A DNA stretch of 64,000 nucleotides from the NCBI RefSeq assembly GCF_017497975.1, contig NZ_JAGDEL010000005.1:248001-312000 (forward strand). The letters are read 5' to 3'. The position numbers were made by a program, and so were the translations under genes. Within the stretch, counting starts at the first letter, position 1. Every line of letters begins with the position of its first letter. Below the pieces are notes generated by a model. It had not been told where the DNA came from. It saw only the letters and a list, made by a program, of their open reading frames with translations, and did no database searches. Source of the DNA: Metabacillus bambusae (GTDB taxonomy: Bacteria; Bacillota; Bacilli; Bacillales; Bacillaceae). Positions 15,242-32,012 of the stretch are shown here, one piece after another.

Positions 15242-16543
15242 TTAGTCTGATACAGCTGCTTGCTGATCAGATGTTGTTGGTATTTCTTCTTTCACACGTT
15301 CGATGTCAGCACCGATTGACGCAAGTTTCGTGTGGAAGTCTACATAACCTCTGTCTAGATGTTTAAGCTCTGTTACGCGTGTATGTCCCTCAGCACATAA
15401 GCCTGCAAGGATAAGTGCTGCACCTGCACGTAAGTCTGTAGCCGCAACTTCTGCTCCCTGTAATCCAACAGGACCATTGATGATGACAGAACGTCCTTCA
15501 ATTTTAATATCTCCATTCATGCGACGGAATTCTTCAACATGCATGAAACGATTTTCAAAAACTGTTTCAGTGATCATACTAGTGCCATCTGCTTGTAAAA
15601 GGAGTGCCATCATTTGTGATTGCATATCTGTTGGGAATCCAGGATGTGGCATTGTTTTGATGTCGATTGATTTTAACTTTTCTGGTCCAATTACTCGTAG
15701 ACCATCTTCTTCTTCTAAAATTTTAACTCCCATTTCTTCCATTTTAGCAACAAGAGATGTTAAATGTTCAGGCACTGCTCCTCGAACTAGTACATTTCCT
15801 CCAGTAATAGCAGCAGCAACCATAAATGTTCCTGCTTCAATACGGTCAGGAATAATTGTATGGTGTGCACCTTTTAGATATGCAACACCTTCGATACGGA
15901 TTGTCCCTGTACCTGCACCGCGAATGATTCCACCCATTGCATTGATGTAATTCGCTAAATCTACAATTTCAGGTTCTTTAGCACAGTTTTCAATTACTGT
16001 TGTTCCTTCTGCAAGAGCAGCAGCCATAATGATATTTTCAGTAGCTCCAACACTTGGGAAATCAAGGTAAACGCGCGCACCTTTAAGTTTTCCGTTAACT
16101 TCTGCTTCTATAAAGCCGTTTCCTACTTTGATCGTTGCTCCCATTGCTTCAAAACCTTTTAAATGCTGATCAATTGGTCGTGAACCAATTGCGCATCCAC
16201 CTGGTAATGCAACACGTGCACGACCATTACGAGCTAATAGTGCTCCCATTACTAATACTGAAGCACGCATTTTTCTTACATATTCAAATGGTGCTTCTGT
16301 CGTAAGCTCCTTTGATGCATCTACAATCACTTGATTATTTTCAAAATGGACATCTGCGCCTAAATATCGCAGAACTTCATTAATTGTATACACATCGGAG
16401 AGCGTAGGTACGTCACTGATGATACTTTTTTCTTCACTAGCTAACAAAGATGCAGCGATAACTGGTAAAACGGCGTTTTTTGCTCCTTCAACTTTCACGG
16501 TACCGTTTAACTTTTGACCGCCGCGGACGATGATTTTTTCCAA
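15242..16543 (-). CDS. murA: UDP-N-acetylglucosamine 1-carboxyvinyltransferase MurA (MurAA type)
   Basis: A 433-residue enzyme that transfers enolpyruvyl from PEP to UDP-GlcNAc, the first committed step of peptidoglycan synthesis. Visible: substrate loop [17 protein letters not shown] near the N-terminus, the active-site Cys in [15 protein letters not shown] (the fosfomycin target), and [17 protein letters not shown]. The start is TTG at 16543 after GGAGGGG. Position next to spoIID and ywmB identifies it as the MurAA orthologue; a second MurA is at 53743. The extra Ser/Thr/Gln-rich C-terminal tail is a minor variation. Confidence 0.95.
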   Translation of the reverse strand: MEKIIVRGGQKLNGTVKVEGAKNAVLPVIAASLLASEEKSIISDVPTLSDVYTINEVLRYLGADVHFENNQVIVDASKELTTEAPFEYVRKMRASVLVMGALLARNGRARVALPGGCAIGSRPIDQHLKGFEAMGATIKVGNGFIEAEVNGKLKGARVYLDFPSVGATENIIMAAALAEGTTVIENCAKEPEIVDLANYINAMGGIIRGAGTGTIRIEGVAYLKGAHHTIIPDRIEAGTFMVAAAITGGNVLVRGAVPEHLTSLVAKMEEMGVKILEEEDGLRVIGPEKLKSIDIKTMPHPGFPTDMQSQMMALLLQADGTSMITETVFENRFMHVEEFRRMNGDIKIEGRSVIINGPVGLQGAEVAATDLRAGAALILAGLCAEGHTRVTELKHLDRGYVDFHTKLASIGADIERVKEEIPTTSDQQAAVSD

Positions 16544-16575
16544 AGTATTCCCCTCCGCGTCCCAATTTCTCTATA

Positions 16576-17307
16576 TTAATATTCAGACGTAATGATTGGT
16601 GTTCCTATTACAAGTGTAGTATTATCGCCCATTCCGTCCGTTCTCATTGCAATTTGTATGTTCATTTCATCGTTGTTTGTTGGAATAAAGTCTTCCCATA
16701 ATGAGGTTTTTCCTGATACAGAAATAAAATCTGGTTCCTGAAGTTTTTCAACAGGACTAGCGTCAAATTCTTTTAACACTTCAATAGATTTTTCGTACAA
16801 ACTAACTTTCATCTTATCATCAAGTAATCCTTCTACACAAGCAAAAGTTGTAACATTTTCGCGAAAAATGTCGAATGACTGTTTGGTAAAATATTCATTA
16901 ACCTTGTTCCAGTTTGATTGCTTACCTTCACCAATGACCTCATAGAGGATATACGATTGTGATTGATTGTTTGTGAGGGTTGTTACTAATTGAAGCTTCT
17001 CAGTTACGTTTTCCTTTTCATTCACATAAACACCGATTGCTTTAGACACTTCATTGTCTTGCTCATACGCCCAATTATATTGACGATGCTGGTCTACAAA
17101 TTGTTTCACTTCAGTAATTGACTTTTTATCGACAATCTTTTTGGAATACAAGGACCACTTATCAATTTGTACGTTCTGATTAAGCATTACTTCAGCAATA
17201 TGTGAAATCTTTGCCTCATTTCCTTCTGCTCCTATATGATTAGTCACCAATGTAAACACAATAAACATTGTTGTAAAAGCCACAATTGCTATTTCTTTTT
17301 TTCTCAT
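16576..17307 (-). CDS. ywmB: YwmB family protein
   Basis: A 243-residue protein with an N-terminal signal peptide or anchor (about residues 6-27) and the long mixed domain found in YwmB (DUF1779), a fold that databases call TATA-box-binding-like but that has no known DNA role here. It is predicted to be exported. It lies between murA and ywzB as in B. subtilis. An AGAGGAAGTG ribosome site precedes the ATG. Function unknown. Confidence 0.88.
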   Translation of the reverse strand: MRKKEIAIVAFTTMFIVFTLVTNHIGAEGNEAKISHIAEVMLNQNVQIDKWSLYSKKIVDKKSITEVKQFVDQHRQYNWAYEQDNEVSKAIGVYVNEKENVTEKLQLVTTLTNNQSQSYILYEVIGEGKQSNWNKVNEYFTKQSFDIFRENVTTFACVEGLLDDKMKVSLYEKSIEVLKEFDASPVEKLQEPDFISVSGKTSLWEDFIPTNNDEMNIQIAMRTDGMGDNTTLVIGTPIITSEY

Positions 17308-17556
17308 ATACGATCACTTCCTCTCCTTAGTAACATTGTTACCGGATTAGAAGTAGACATACGTGGAAATAGTCGTCAATATTAGACAAAATTTAGCCAC
17401 GGAATAAGAAAAATTGTTTATCGTATGCAAACACCTTTTTTAGATCTTCACGTTAATACGCTATAGGGTTGTATGTAGCGTGTATACCCTGATCAAAAAG
17501 CCTATAAACACTAATAGGAATAGCTTTTGCCATTGTGTTTCAATCGATTGCCTTGA

Positions 17557-17787
17557 TTAAAATAACATAGGCAATGCTTGAGACCATAACAAGTAATCCA
17601 GGAAAAAATTACTAACCATAGATCCTATTGCAATTGTTAATAGTATTAAAAGTGCTCTTGCTTGTATTACTTTGCCCGATTTCATCCATTTCTCGATGTT
17701 CAATGCTTGTAAAGACCACCAGGTTATAGCCATAAAGCCAAGATTTACAATCATACTTATTAAAGCCATTTGGCCATAGTCGGGCAT
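17557..17787 (-). CDS. ywzB: DUF1146 family membrane protein YwzB
   Basis: A 76-residue protein with two transmembrane helices and the DUF1146 signature NIEKWMKSGKVIQARALLILLTIAIGSMVSNFFLDYL (in part). The second of two in-frame ATGs is used because GGAGGG lies 9 nt before it but directly abuts the first. YwzB always sits just downstream of the atp operon and upstream of ywmB-murA in Bacillus, and this is the arrangement here, with a plus-strand hypothetical gene inserted between. Function unknown. Confidence 0.87.
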   Translation of the reverse strand: MPDYGQMALISMIVNLGFMAITWWSLQALNIEKWMKSGKVIQARALLILLTIAIGSMVSNFFLDYLLWSQALPMLF

Positions 17788-18194
17788 TCCGTTCATCCCT
17801 CCATTTTACAATCATAAAGACACAAAGCAACTTAAATCATACCTCATTTTTTTAAAAAAACAAGCTCATATTTACCTATAAAAAAGGGAAATGAAACCAC
17901 TTTAACCATTTTTAACCTCGGTATATACCCTTGAACATTATATATAAAAAAAGGTGTAACATGATTGATTTTTTACTTTAACAAAAATTTAATGTATTTA
18001 AGTTATAATTTACAATTCATGATTTAAACTGACATTTTGTTCTACTTAATTTTACTATGGTCTGACCTCCAATAAATTCCTTAATTATGAATAAATTGTT
18101 ACAGAATTATTGACCAACATTCTATGTTATACTTTGCGGGTATAACATTATTGCTTCCTAATCAAGGATACGCAAATAGAAAAGGGATGAGAAA
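17788..18194. other. AT-rich intergenic region, nothing assignable
   Basis: About 400 bp upstream of both ywzB (minus) and the 18.2-kb gene (plus), which are divergent. It is strongly AT-rich and should contain both promoters, but I could not fix either with good -35/-10 spacing. Confidence 0.3.
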
Positions 18195-18692
18195 ATGGAG
18201 CCAATATTTGATAGTCAACGAGATGTGATATTCGAGTATGCAGATCAATTACCATTTTTTGATAACCTTTACGCTGCTCAAGCACACTACTATAATCAAC
18301 GGAAGGAACAGCTTTTGCTTTTAGAAGAGATATGTAGAGAAGTTAACCTTTTCCTTGATTATTCACCAGATAGCCTAAACTATCTTGAGGAACTATACTT
18401 TCATTTTTTTCAAACAAATAAATTCTATGACTTTCAAATAAGCATCGAAGAGTTTGAGCAATTGATTAGTGTTTATTTGTGTGAGATAGTAATCCAAAAA
18501 AATAGTGAAAAAGCGGAATGGTTTGTAGAGGAATATTCTCATGTTGATCATAAGTACACAATGGGTATTCGCTATGGTCGCTATCATTTACACTTTCAGA
18601 ATTTATTTACTCACCATTATTTATCACACAAGGATGCAAGTGGTCAGACGTTCTACAGGCGATTCTTAAGGATGAATAAGCACTGTAAGTAA
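18195..18692 (+). CDS. Hypothetical protein, 165 aa
   Basis: An acidic, aromatic-rich, probably soluble helical protein that I do not recognise. The N-terminal half holds LPFFDNLYAAQAHYYNQRKEQLLLLEEICREV; the C-terminal half is rich in His and Tyr (YSHVDHKYTMGIRYGRYHLHFQNLFTHHYLSHK in parts). AAAGGGATGAG precedes the ATG. It is a plus-strand singleton between ywzB and the atp operon where B. subtilis has no gene, so it may be a recent arrival. Reality is supported by a full-length frame, start and ribosome site, but there is no domain evidence. Confidence 0.65.
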   Translation: MEPIFDSQRDVIFEYADQLPFFDNLYAAQAHYYNQRKEQLLLLEEICREVNLFLDYSPDSLNYLEELYFHFFQTNKFYDFQISIEEFEQLISVYLCEIVIQKNSEKAEWFVEEYSHVDHKYTMGIRYGRYHLHFQNLFTHHYLSHKDASGQTFYRRFLRMNKHCK

Positions 18693-18921
18693 GTGGATGA
18701 GGTAATACTCTTAAAACGCATTCTGACGCATTTAGAGAGGTCTGTTTAAATCTGAATAATGAGTTAGACATATCCCAATTACAAATGTGTGTAAGTGCCT
18801 TGATCAGCACCGCTAAGTAATAGATCGCTTATCAAAATGTGTATTTAACCTATAATTCCTTTTCGTCTAGAACCTTAAGATTTTGAAGCCTTGCGCAATT
18901 TTAAAAATTTCATTATCTATT

Positions 18922-18966
18922 AAAAAAAGGATGGTCGTAGAGCAAAAGCTCTATGACCATCCTTTT
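18922..18966 (-). terminator. Rho-independent terminator of the atp operon
   Basis: Long hairpin AAAAGGATGGTC.TAGAGC-AAAA-GCTCTATGACCATCC followed by a T-run on the minus strand, just after atpC. Confidence 0.92.
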
Positions 18967-18972
18967 AATTAT

Positions 18973-19380
<408 letters not shown>

Positions 19381-19393
19381 CTAGGTCCCAAAA

Positions 19394-20955
<1,562 letters not shown>

Positions 20956-20989
20956 GACACTAATTTCAAGTGTCTTAATGATCACGTAT

Positions 20990-21853
<864 letters not shown>

Positions 21854-21943
21854 TCACCACCTTTTTTAGAAAATCATCGGAATTTATAAAATAGAATGCT
21901 GTGTGAAAGCTATATAGCCTTCACACACGCACATGGTTGGTTA

Positions 21944-25087
<3,144 letters not shown>

Positions 25088-25116
25088 TTAGTTCAAATAT
25101 ATTGAACATATATTGA

Positions 25117-25872
<756 letters not shown>

Positions 25873-26241
25873 CTAAGCGCGTGAATGTTGAATTGCATAA
25901 TCTATCATAATAACGATATACATCGTCATTAATCCAATAATGACACTAACTAGATCGAAATAGTCAGGAAACTTAATAGCAAAAAAGACTGCAACACCAG
26001 CTGCTGCCATTCGCGATGTTGTTCCTAACGATCCCGCTTTTCTTCCTTCTTCAATGGCGCGATCAAACTGATTATGTTTTCTCACCATGATCCACAAATT
26101 ATACAGAGTAATGCAAGTTCCTAGGATTAACCCTAGAAAAACAGACTGATATTCCGTAAAACCCCACCCAATTACATAGAGGGCTAGTAGATAAAATATG
26201 TACTTTCGATATCTGCGAAACATCAGATGCATATCAAACAT
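25873..26241 (-). CDS. atpI: ATP synthase subunit I (AtpI)
   Basis: A 122-residue membrane protein with four predicted helices: YIFYLLALYVIGWGF, SVFLGLILGTCITLYNLWIMV, MAAAGVAVFFAIKFP and SVIIGLMTMYIVIMIDYAI. Matches the AtpI family, an assembly factor of the c-ring/Fo sector. Lies 7 nt after atpZ. Moderately conserved, so the family call rests on topology and position together. Confidence 0.9.
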   Translation of the reverse strand: MFDMHLMFRRYRKYIFYLLALYVIGWGFTEYQSVFLGLILGTCITLYNLWIMVRKHNQFDRAIEEGRKAGSLGTTSRMAAAGVAVFFAIKFPDYFDLVSVIIGLMTMYIVIMIDYAIQHSRA

Positions 26242-26248
26242 GAAATGT

Positions 26249-26470
26249 TTATTCTCCTAAAGAATAGTGGTGGACCAATCTAAGCATGCCGTAGACTCCA
26301 GTAGCTAGTCCAAGCAGAAGGCCGACGATCAAAAAAAGCGGTTCTGTTTCAAAGTAATTGTCAATCCATTTTCCTCCAAAAATACCAATCAAGACTGAAC
26401 CTACTAATTGGGAAAGGATTGCTGACATGAGGCCCATCGCATGAAGTGGATGGCGTTGTTTTTGACGCAT
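26249..26470 (-). CDS. atpZ: AtpZ/AtpI family protein (AtpZ)
   Basis: A 73-residue, two-helix protein with the AtpZ features SQLVGSVLIGIFGGKWIDNYFETEPLFLIVGLLLGLATGVYGM (in part). In Bacillus, AtpZ precedes AtpI and has been linked to magnesium/calcium movement and ATP synthase assembly. First gene of the operon; its ATG is 97 nt downstream of the -10 element of the promoter at 26566. Confidence 0.88.
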   Translation of the reverse strand: MRQKQRHPLHAMGLMSAILSQLVGSVLIGIFGGKWIDNYFETEPLFLIVGLLLGLATGVYGMLRLVHHYSLGE

Positions 26471-26565
26471 TTTATAAATCCTCGCTACCAGATTTATAAC
26501 GGATTTAGAGGTTGTAAACTGGGTTTTTTATTGACATTGTAAACCTTATCATTATACCCTCGTTT

Positions 26566-26594
26566 AGCATACAATAGCACATATGTGATGTCAA
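26566..26594 (-). promoter_or_regulatory. Sigma-A promoter of the atp operon
   Basis: On the minus strand TTGACA (26589-26594), 17-bp spacer, TATGCT (26566-26571). A second TATAAT sits slightly downstream (26551-26556). The spacer includes the palindrome CACATATGTG. Confidence 0.7.
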
Positions 26595-26690
26595 TCTGTT
26601 TAAAGTTAAAATATTCACAAACTATTTGAAACATCACAAATCGTTCACATTTCAACCCGTCTCCCTCTTGACATTAATGAGTTTTGTGAA

Positions 26691-28925
26691 TTATTCACCT
26701 AGTAAAATATCCACCTCAATCTGGTCCTCTTTTCCACTTTTTTTCGCAAAAATAATTGCTTTGTAAATTCCATCTTTTAATTCCAATGTCTCTTTCTTTA
26801 CCTCTTTGACAAAAACTCCTCTAGGTACATTTCTATTCCAGTCTAAAAATCCAGCAAAGGTCATTGTATCTGGATCATATAAAGCAATTCCCATTTCATC
26901 AGCCCCACCCGGTAAATACATTTGGTATTTATATAGATCAGGCTGATCACCATTTGCCAATTCAAATCCCATTACTCGTGGATAATTAGGTTCATCAATC
27001 ACAAAAATATAAGGAAGTTCTATAAGCCTTTCCTCTTGTTCGATTTGAATCCACCCTTGATGGATTCCTGGATTAATACGGTTTGGTGTTATATCAAGAC
27101 TAATCGAAACCTCTCTTTTTTCTCCTGGTTTCACTGTTACTTTAGTAGGGAGATTCCATTGGATACCTGGCTTATAGACTGGTGTTTTAAAATAAATGGT
27201 TTGTTCATGATCTGATTGATTATCAAATGTAAGACTTTTTACTCCTTTTGTTCGGGTATGATTCGTATAGTATTGCCCAAATGTAAGTGAACCTGGATAA
27301 ACTAGTACCTCTGCTTCAATTGCAGCTTTTACATTAATTCTACCTGTTCCTTGTTCATTCGGCATAAGCTTCTCATGTTGAGCATTTTCCAATGGTGTTG
27401 CTGTATTCATTAAGGATGCCTTAATTTGTTCAGGGCTCCAATCTGGATGTGCTTGTTTTATTAACGCACAGGCACCCGCTACATGTGGCGCTGACATACT
27501 TGTTCCTTGCAAGGCTAAATATCCACCGGGAACGGTACTATCTATAGCAACTCCTGGTGCAACAACATCTGGTTTTATCGCCCAAGTATTTGTAACTGGT
27601 CCCCTTGAGCTAAAATTAGCTAGTTCATCTTCTTCTTTCTTATATAATGTACGGATACTAGAATTTTGTTTAAGCTGCTTTTCTATCAATAAACCAGCTT
27701 CCTTTGAGATCGATACAACGGGAATATCTAATGGTATTTCTAGAGAACCAGAAAAACCTCCTGTTACATTATTATAAATAATAACTGCTTTGGCTCCTTG
27801 CTGTTTTGCATTACGAGCTTTTTCTGTAAAGGTCAATTTCCCTCTTTTTATTAAAATGATTTTGTCTCGCATTGTCTCGTTTAAATCTTCCTTTTCCCCC
27901 AGGCCGCCAAATACAATCGTATCTAAGCCTTTCAGCTCCCAAGGTTTTGCTCCTTGTAAAGAATTCATTGGGATTAATTCTTTCTCACCAGACATTTTTA
28001 AGTAGGGCATTTGCAGGGGCGGTGAGGATGCTCCAACAGAAATTGCCTTTGCTGAAGTACCAGGTGAACCAACCGTCCATACTCCTGGTCCTGAATTCCC
28101 ACTAGAGGTTACAGCCACAATACCAGATTCTACTGCATGATCAAGGGCCAGGCTTGTTGGCCAATCAGGACCATTTACATTATTACCCAATGAAAGATTT
28201 ATTATGTCTACTTTATCTTTAATCGCTCTTTCAATTGCGGCTATCACTTGATCAGATGTTCCCATACCACCAGGGCCTAATGCTCTGTATGCAATAATAT
28301 CTGCCTCTGGAGCAATTCCTTTTAATTTACCATTAGCCGCAATAATACCAGCCACATGTGTGCCATGAATTGTTTCACTACCATTTGCCGCCATTGTTTC
28401 CATTGGATCTTTATCACCGTCAATTAAATCATAGCCACCTCGATAATTTCGATACAAATCGGGATGGTTGTAATCGACTCCTGTGTCAATGATAGCTACC
28501 TTTACACCTTTACCAGTGAGTCTGTGATCACTTTTGTCAAATAGCCCCCTTACATCATCCCCTCCAATAAATGGAACACTTTCATTTATATGTGGTAAAT
28601 AGGAGACAACTTCACTTGAATGAAGCACAGCCTTATCATCTTGGATCACTTGCAGCTTTTTGTGAGGACCTTCTATTGAAAATCCATAGAATACATTTTG
28701 GTAGGTTTGATGGATCGTTAATTGCGGTTGTTCACTTATTTTCTTTTTAAGTTGATGAAACTGCTCTTTTTTTACGACTATCATTACCCTTTGAGTTTGT
28801 TCTTCTATATGATTCTCACTAGGAAGTGGTGGTCGTTTAGGATAGGTTTCACCATTTGTTGTGGCAGTGAAGGATATTAGTAGTAATAAAATTATGTAAG
28901 GAATACCTTTCTTGATAATTCCCAT
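26691..28925 (-). CDS. Secreted subtilisin-like serine protease (S8, Vpr-like)
   Basis: A 744-residue secreted peptidase. Signal peptide about residues 1-25 (IIKKGIPYIILLLLISFTATTNG in part); inhibitor I9 propeptide about 45-115; S8 catalytic domain from 140 with Asp in VAIIDTGVD, His in HGTHVAGIIAANG and Ser in GTSMSAPHVAGACAL; a PA domain inserted between His and Ser (about 310-430, KARNAKQQGAKAVIIYNN); and C-terminal beta domains after 545. This order is that of Vpr/lactocepin-type subtilases. Nearest relation appears to be the minor extracellular protease Vpr, but orthology is not proven, so no symbol is given. Inserted between upp and the atp operon, where B. subtilis has none. Confidence 0.92.
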   Translation of the reverse strand: MGIIKKGIPYIILLLLISFTATTNGETYPKRPPLPSENHIEEQTQRVMIVVKKEQFHQLKKKISEQPQLTIHQTYQNVFYGFSIEGPHKKLQVIQDDKAVLHSSEVVSYLPHINESVPFIGGDDVRGLFDKSDHRLTGKGVKVAIIDTGVDYNHPDLYRNYRGGYDLIDGDKDPMETMAANGSETIHGTHVAGIIAANGKLKGIAPEADIIAYRALGPGGMGTSDQVIAAIERAIKDKVDIINLSLGNNVNGPDWPTSLALDHAVESGIVAVTSSGNSGPGVWTVGSPGTSAKAISVGASSPPLQMPYLKMSGEKELIPMNSLQGAKPWELKGLDTIVFGGLGEKEDLNETMRDKIILIKRGKLTFTEKARNAKQQGAKAVIIYNNVTGGFSGSLEIPLDIPVVSISKEAGLLIEKQLKQNSSIRTLYKKEEDELANFSSRGPVTNTWAIKPDVVAPGVAIDSTVPGGYLALQGTSMSAPHVAGACALIKQAHPDWSPEQIKASLMNTATPLENAQHEKLMPNEQGTGRINVKAAIEAEVLVYPGSLTFGQYYTNHTRTKGVKSLTFDNQSDHEQTIYFKTPVYKPGIQWNLPTKVTVKPGEKREVSISLDITPNRINPGIHQGWIQIEQEERLIELPYIFVIDEPNYPRVMGFELANGDQPDLYKYQMYLPGGADEMGIALYDPDTMTFAGFLDWNRNVPRGVFVKEVKKETLELKDGIYKAIIFAKKSGKEDQIEVDILLGE

Positions 28926-28975
28926 CTAATTCCACCTCCCTTTTTAGTGTGTTCCTCATTTAGAAAAACATGTAC

Positions 28976-29012
28976 AAAAAAAGGGAAAACCCTTAAATGA
29001 GGTTCTCCCTTT
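28976..29012 (-). terminator. Terminator of upp
   Basis: Minus-strand GGGAGAACC, loop, GGGTTTTCCC followed by seven T, right after upp. Confidence 0.75.
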
Positions 29013-29023
29013 TCTACTATATA

Positions 29024-29653
29024 TTATTTCGTTCCATAAAGTCTGTCACCAGCATCTCCCAATCCAGGGACAATATAGCCGTGATCGTTAAGCTTTTCAT
29101 CTAAAGCTGCAATATAAATATCAACATCTGGATGTGCTTCCTTTACTACTTCTACGCCTTCAGGAGCGGCAATTAAGCACATGAATTTGATATTTTTTCC
29201 ACCACGCTTTTTCAAGCTATTAATTGCTTCTACTGCAGATCCGCCTGTTGCGAGCATCGGATCAACAACAATAAAATCGCGCTCTTCAATATCTGAAGGA
29301 AGTTTTACATAGTATTCAACTGGTTGTAGTGTTACTGGGTCACGATATAAGCCAATATGTCCAACCTTTGCAGCTGGGATTAGCTTTAGGATTCCGTCAA
29401 CCATTCCTAAACCTGCACGTAAAATCGGGATAATCCCTAGTTTTTTCCCTGAAAGCACCTTAGATTTTGCCGTACAAACAGGTGTTTCAACATCAACCTC
29501 CATTAACGGAAGGTCTCTGGTAATTTCAAACGCCATTAAGCTTGCCACTTCATCAACAAGCTCACGAAATTCCTTTGTTCCTGTACTTGTATCACGAATA
29601 TATGTAAGTTTATGTTGAATTAATGGATGATCAAACACGTATACTTTCCCCAT
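29024..29653 (-). CDS. upp: Uracil phosphoribosyltransferase
   Basis: A 209-residue salvage enzyme converting uracil and PRPP to UMP. The PRPP-binding loop is [19 protein letters not shown], and the uracil-binding C-terminal region includes [23 protein letters not shown] precedes the ATG at 29653. Sits downstream of glyA in the same direction as in B. subtilis. Separated from glyA by a 350-bp gap with a strong terminator and an array, so it has its own promoter. Confidence 0.97.
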   Translation of the reverse strand: MGKVYVFDHPLIQHKLTYIRDTSTGTKEFRELVDEVASLMAFEITRDLPLMEVDVETPVCTAKSKVLSGKKLGIIPILRAGLGMVDGILKLIPAAKVGHIGLYRDPVTLQPVEYYVKLPSDIEERDFIVVDPMLATGGSAVEAINSLKKRGGKNIKFMCLIAAPEGVEVVKEAHPDVDIYIAALDEKLNDHGYIVPGLGDAGDRLYGTK

Positions 29654-29782
29654 CAAATCATCTCCTTTTCTTTTAACACTTCAATAGATTTTACAGAAAA
29701 TCAATTATAGTTTCAAGTGAGTTCTATTTAAATTACCTTTTGAAGTCTTTTTATTCTCACCATTTTCAGAGTGGAGAATGAC

Positions 29783-29897
29783 ATATTGTCTGAAAATCCC
29801 AGTTTATTGTCCGGTTTAATCATTATATTGTCCAGCTTACTTGTTATATCGACCGAAATTAAAATATATCAGCCGAAACCAAAGAGATATCGACCAT
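29783..29897. repeat. 21-bp phased intergenic array, core TTGTCC then TCGACC
   Basis: Six copies, with the core starting at 29786, 29807, 29828 (TTGTCY), 29849 (TCGACC), 29869 (TCAGCC) and 29890 (TCGACC). Steps are 21, 21, 21, 20, 21 bp. The first half of the array uses ATTGTCCRG and the second ATATCGACCGAAA, so the core changes midway while the spacing does not. In the gap between upp and glyA. Confidence 0.8.
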
Positions 29898-29952
29898 TCG
29901 ACAAAAACTGACAATATTCTACCGCTATTTTAACTTGAAGAGCGAGACTGGA

Positions 29953-29995
29953 TAAAAAAAACAGGGACTGACTTACAAATTGTAAGTCAGTCCCA
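29953..29995 (-). terminator. Rho-independent terminator of glyA
   Basis: Perfect stem GGGACTGACTTACAA / TTGTAAGTCAGTCCC followed by TTTTTTT on the minus strand. Confidence 0.95.
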
Positions 29996-30005
29996 GTCGA
30001 TTATA

Positions 30006-31247
30006 TTACAGGTTTCTATATAAAGGGAATTTGCTTGTTAAGTTTTCTACACGTTGTTTTGCTTCAGCAAGCTTTGTTGCGTCCTCATGATTTTTCAATG
30101 CAAACGCAATGATGCTTCCGATTTCATCCATTTCCTCTACACCAAAGCCACGGCTTGTTACAGCGGCAGTTCCAATACGAACACCACTTGTTACAAATGG
30201 ACTTTCTGTTTCAAAAGGAATTGTGTTTTTATTAACTGTAACTCCGATTTCGTCTAATACATGCTCTGCAACTTTACCAGTTAACTGAAGAGAACGTACA
30301 TCTACTAATAATAGGTGATTATCTGTACCACCAGAAACTAGTGTAAGACCTTCTGATTGTAACTTTTCTGCTAAGCGCTTCGCATTGTCAATGATGTTTT
30401 GTGCATATGTTTTAAAATCATCTTGAAGAGCTTCACCAAATGATACTGCTTTTGCTGCAATAACATGCATAAGAGGTCCACCTTGGATACCAGGGAAGAT
30501 TGATTTGTCAATTTTCTTGCCAAATTCCTCTTTACATAAAATCATACCACCACGTGGTCCACGAAGAGTTTTATGTGTTGTTGTTGTAACAAAATCAGCA
30601 TATGGTACTGGATTTTGATGTAGTCCAGCAGCAACTAAACCAGCGATATGAGCCATATCCACCATGAAATATGCGCCTACTTCATCAGCAATTTCACGGA
30701 ATCTTTTAAAGTCAATTGCTCTTGGATAAGCACTAGCACCCGCAACAATTAGCTTTGGCTTATGAGTTCTTGCTTTTTCTAATACATCATCATAATTGAT
30801 TAGGTGTGTTTTTTCATCAACACCGTACTCAATGAAGTTGTATTGAACTCCACTAAAGTTTACTGGGCTACCATGTGTTAAGTGACCACCATGTGATAAA
30901 TTCATTCCTAGAACCGTATCACCTTGCTCTAAAATTGTGAAATATACACCCATGTTCGCTTGAGCACCTGAGTGAGGCTGAACATTAACATATTCTGCAC
31001 CAAAGATTTCTTTCGCACGGTCTCTTGCAATATCCTCTACAACGTCAACATGCTCACAGCCACCATAATAACGGCGTCCTGGATAACCTTCAGCATATTT
31101 ATTCGTAAGAACTGATCCTTGTGCTTCCATGACTGCTTCACTAACAAAGTTTTCAGAAGCGATTAATTCAATCTTTGCTTCCTGACGAGTACGTTCAAGT
31201 TGGATAGCTTCAAATATCTTTGCATCTTGTTCTGGTAAATGTTTCAT
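30006..31247 (-). CDS. glyA: Serine hydroxymethyltransferase
   Basis: A 413-residue PLP enzyme that interconverts serine and glycine with tetrahydrofolate, the main source of one-carbon units. The PLP lysine is in [17 protein letters not shown]; other motifs are [21 protein letters not shown] (parts), [14 protein letters not shown] and [12 protein letters not shown]. The ATG at 31247 has GGGAG upstream and fits the family start (MKHLPEQD). A sigma-A type promoter lies 80 bp upstream. Confidence 0.97.
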   Translation of the reverse strand: MKHLPEQDAKIFEAIQLERTRQEAKIELIASENFVSEAVMEAQGSVLTNKYAEGYPGRRYYGGCEHVDVVEDIARDRAKEIFGAEYVNVQPHSGAQANMGVYFTILEQGDTVLGMNLSHGGHLTHGSPVNFSGVQYNFIEYGVDEKTHLINYDDVLEKARTHKPKLIVAGASAYPRAIDFKRFREIADEVGAYFMVDMAHIAGLVAAGLHQNPVPYADFVTTTTHKTLRGPRGGMILCKEEFGKKIDKSIFPGIQGGPLMHVIAAKAVSFGEALQDDFKTYAQNIIDNAKRLAEKLQSEGLTLVSGGTDNHLLLVDVRSLQLTGKVAEHVLDEIGVTVNKNTIPFETESPFVTSGVRIGTAAVTSRGFGVEEMDEIGSIIAFALKNHEDATKLAEAKQRVENLTSKFPLYRNL

Positions 31248-31327
31248 TTGGTTTGAATCTCCCTTCATTTAAAACACTAGTTATGGTTTTATCTGACACA
31301 GCTTTTTCAACGTCTATTTCCATCTAT

Positions 31328-31356
31328 ATTGTACACGTTTATTAGCCGCATTGTAA
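31328..31356 (-). promoter_or_regulatory. Probable sigma-A promoter of glyA
   Basis: Minus strand TTACAA (31351-31356), 17-bp spacer, TACAAT (31328-31333). I looked for a PurR box around it without a convincing match. Confidence 0.6.
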
Positions 31357-31689
31357 AAGATTTTCTGAAAAATTTTTAATATTTTTGCCTTTTGGGCTGA
31401 ACAATAGGCTTAAATACGAATATTAATAGTTACTTTAGTTAAAAACATTCGTTTGACTATTAACTCTACCTTTACTATTTCCAAACTATTTTCTTTTAGT
31501 ATTTTTTTAAAGACAGAAATTGATACAACCTATTGTCGTTACTTTTTCTCACAAAGTCAACCTTAATAAGTGAATATTTGTAATTTTATTTATAGTTTGA
31601 CGTGTTGTAATTGCATGATTTGGTTCCTTAGCAGGAATTTGACCTCGAAGTTATAAGGACGGAGATAAGTTTGAGTGGTGGTAAGTTTG

Positions 31690-31911
31690 AGTTGGTTCAA
31701 TAATTCTGGTTTGTGGTTAAATTATTGAGAGGAGTGGTTCAATTCTTTAGCATTGTGGTTCGATTTCGAGCAGAATGGTTCAATTATTTGGCGTTGTGGT
31801 TCGATCCACTCAGATTTGAGCGAAGATTAATATTACCTGGTTTAATAATTCTTGTTTGTGGTTCAATTACCGTGCAGAGTGGTTCAATCCTTTGCCCATA
31901 GTGGTTCTACC
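31690..31911. repeat. 21-bp phased intergenic array, core GGTTCAA (inverse of the 1.3-kb core)
   Basis: Core GGTTCAA or a close variant starts at 31694, 31715, 31736, 31757, 31777, 31798, then 31839, 31860, 31881 and 31903. Steps are 20-22 bp, with one missing copy (41 bp). GTGGTTCAAT is the exact reverse complement of ATTGAACCAC at 1.3 kb. In the 765-bp gap between glyA and ywlG. Confidence 0.83.
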
Positions 31912-31970
31912 CACTAGGATTATAGCAAGCGGAAACCTCTTTTCCCCATCAATCGTACAATATTCCTCCA

Positions 31971-32006
31971 AATAAAAAAGGAACCAACTATCATAAGTTG
32001 ATCCCT
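31971..32006 (-). terminator. Terminator of the ywlG operon
   Basis: Minus-strand GGGATCAACTT, loop, AGTTGGTTCC followed by six T. Confidence 0.82.
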
Positions 32007-32012
32007 TTACTC

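Noticed and set aside
26682-26698. Rex-like operator TTGTGAATTATTCACC
   Set aside because: The half-sites are one base too close for Rex and the site lies over the protease stop codon, about 100 bp upstream of the atp -35; no support for a role.
31713-31901. 62-codon plus-strand frame
   Set aside because: Translation of the GGTTCAA array.
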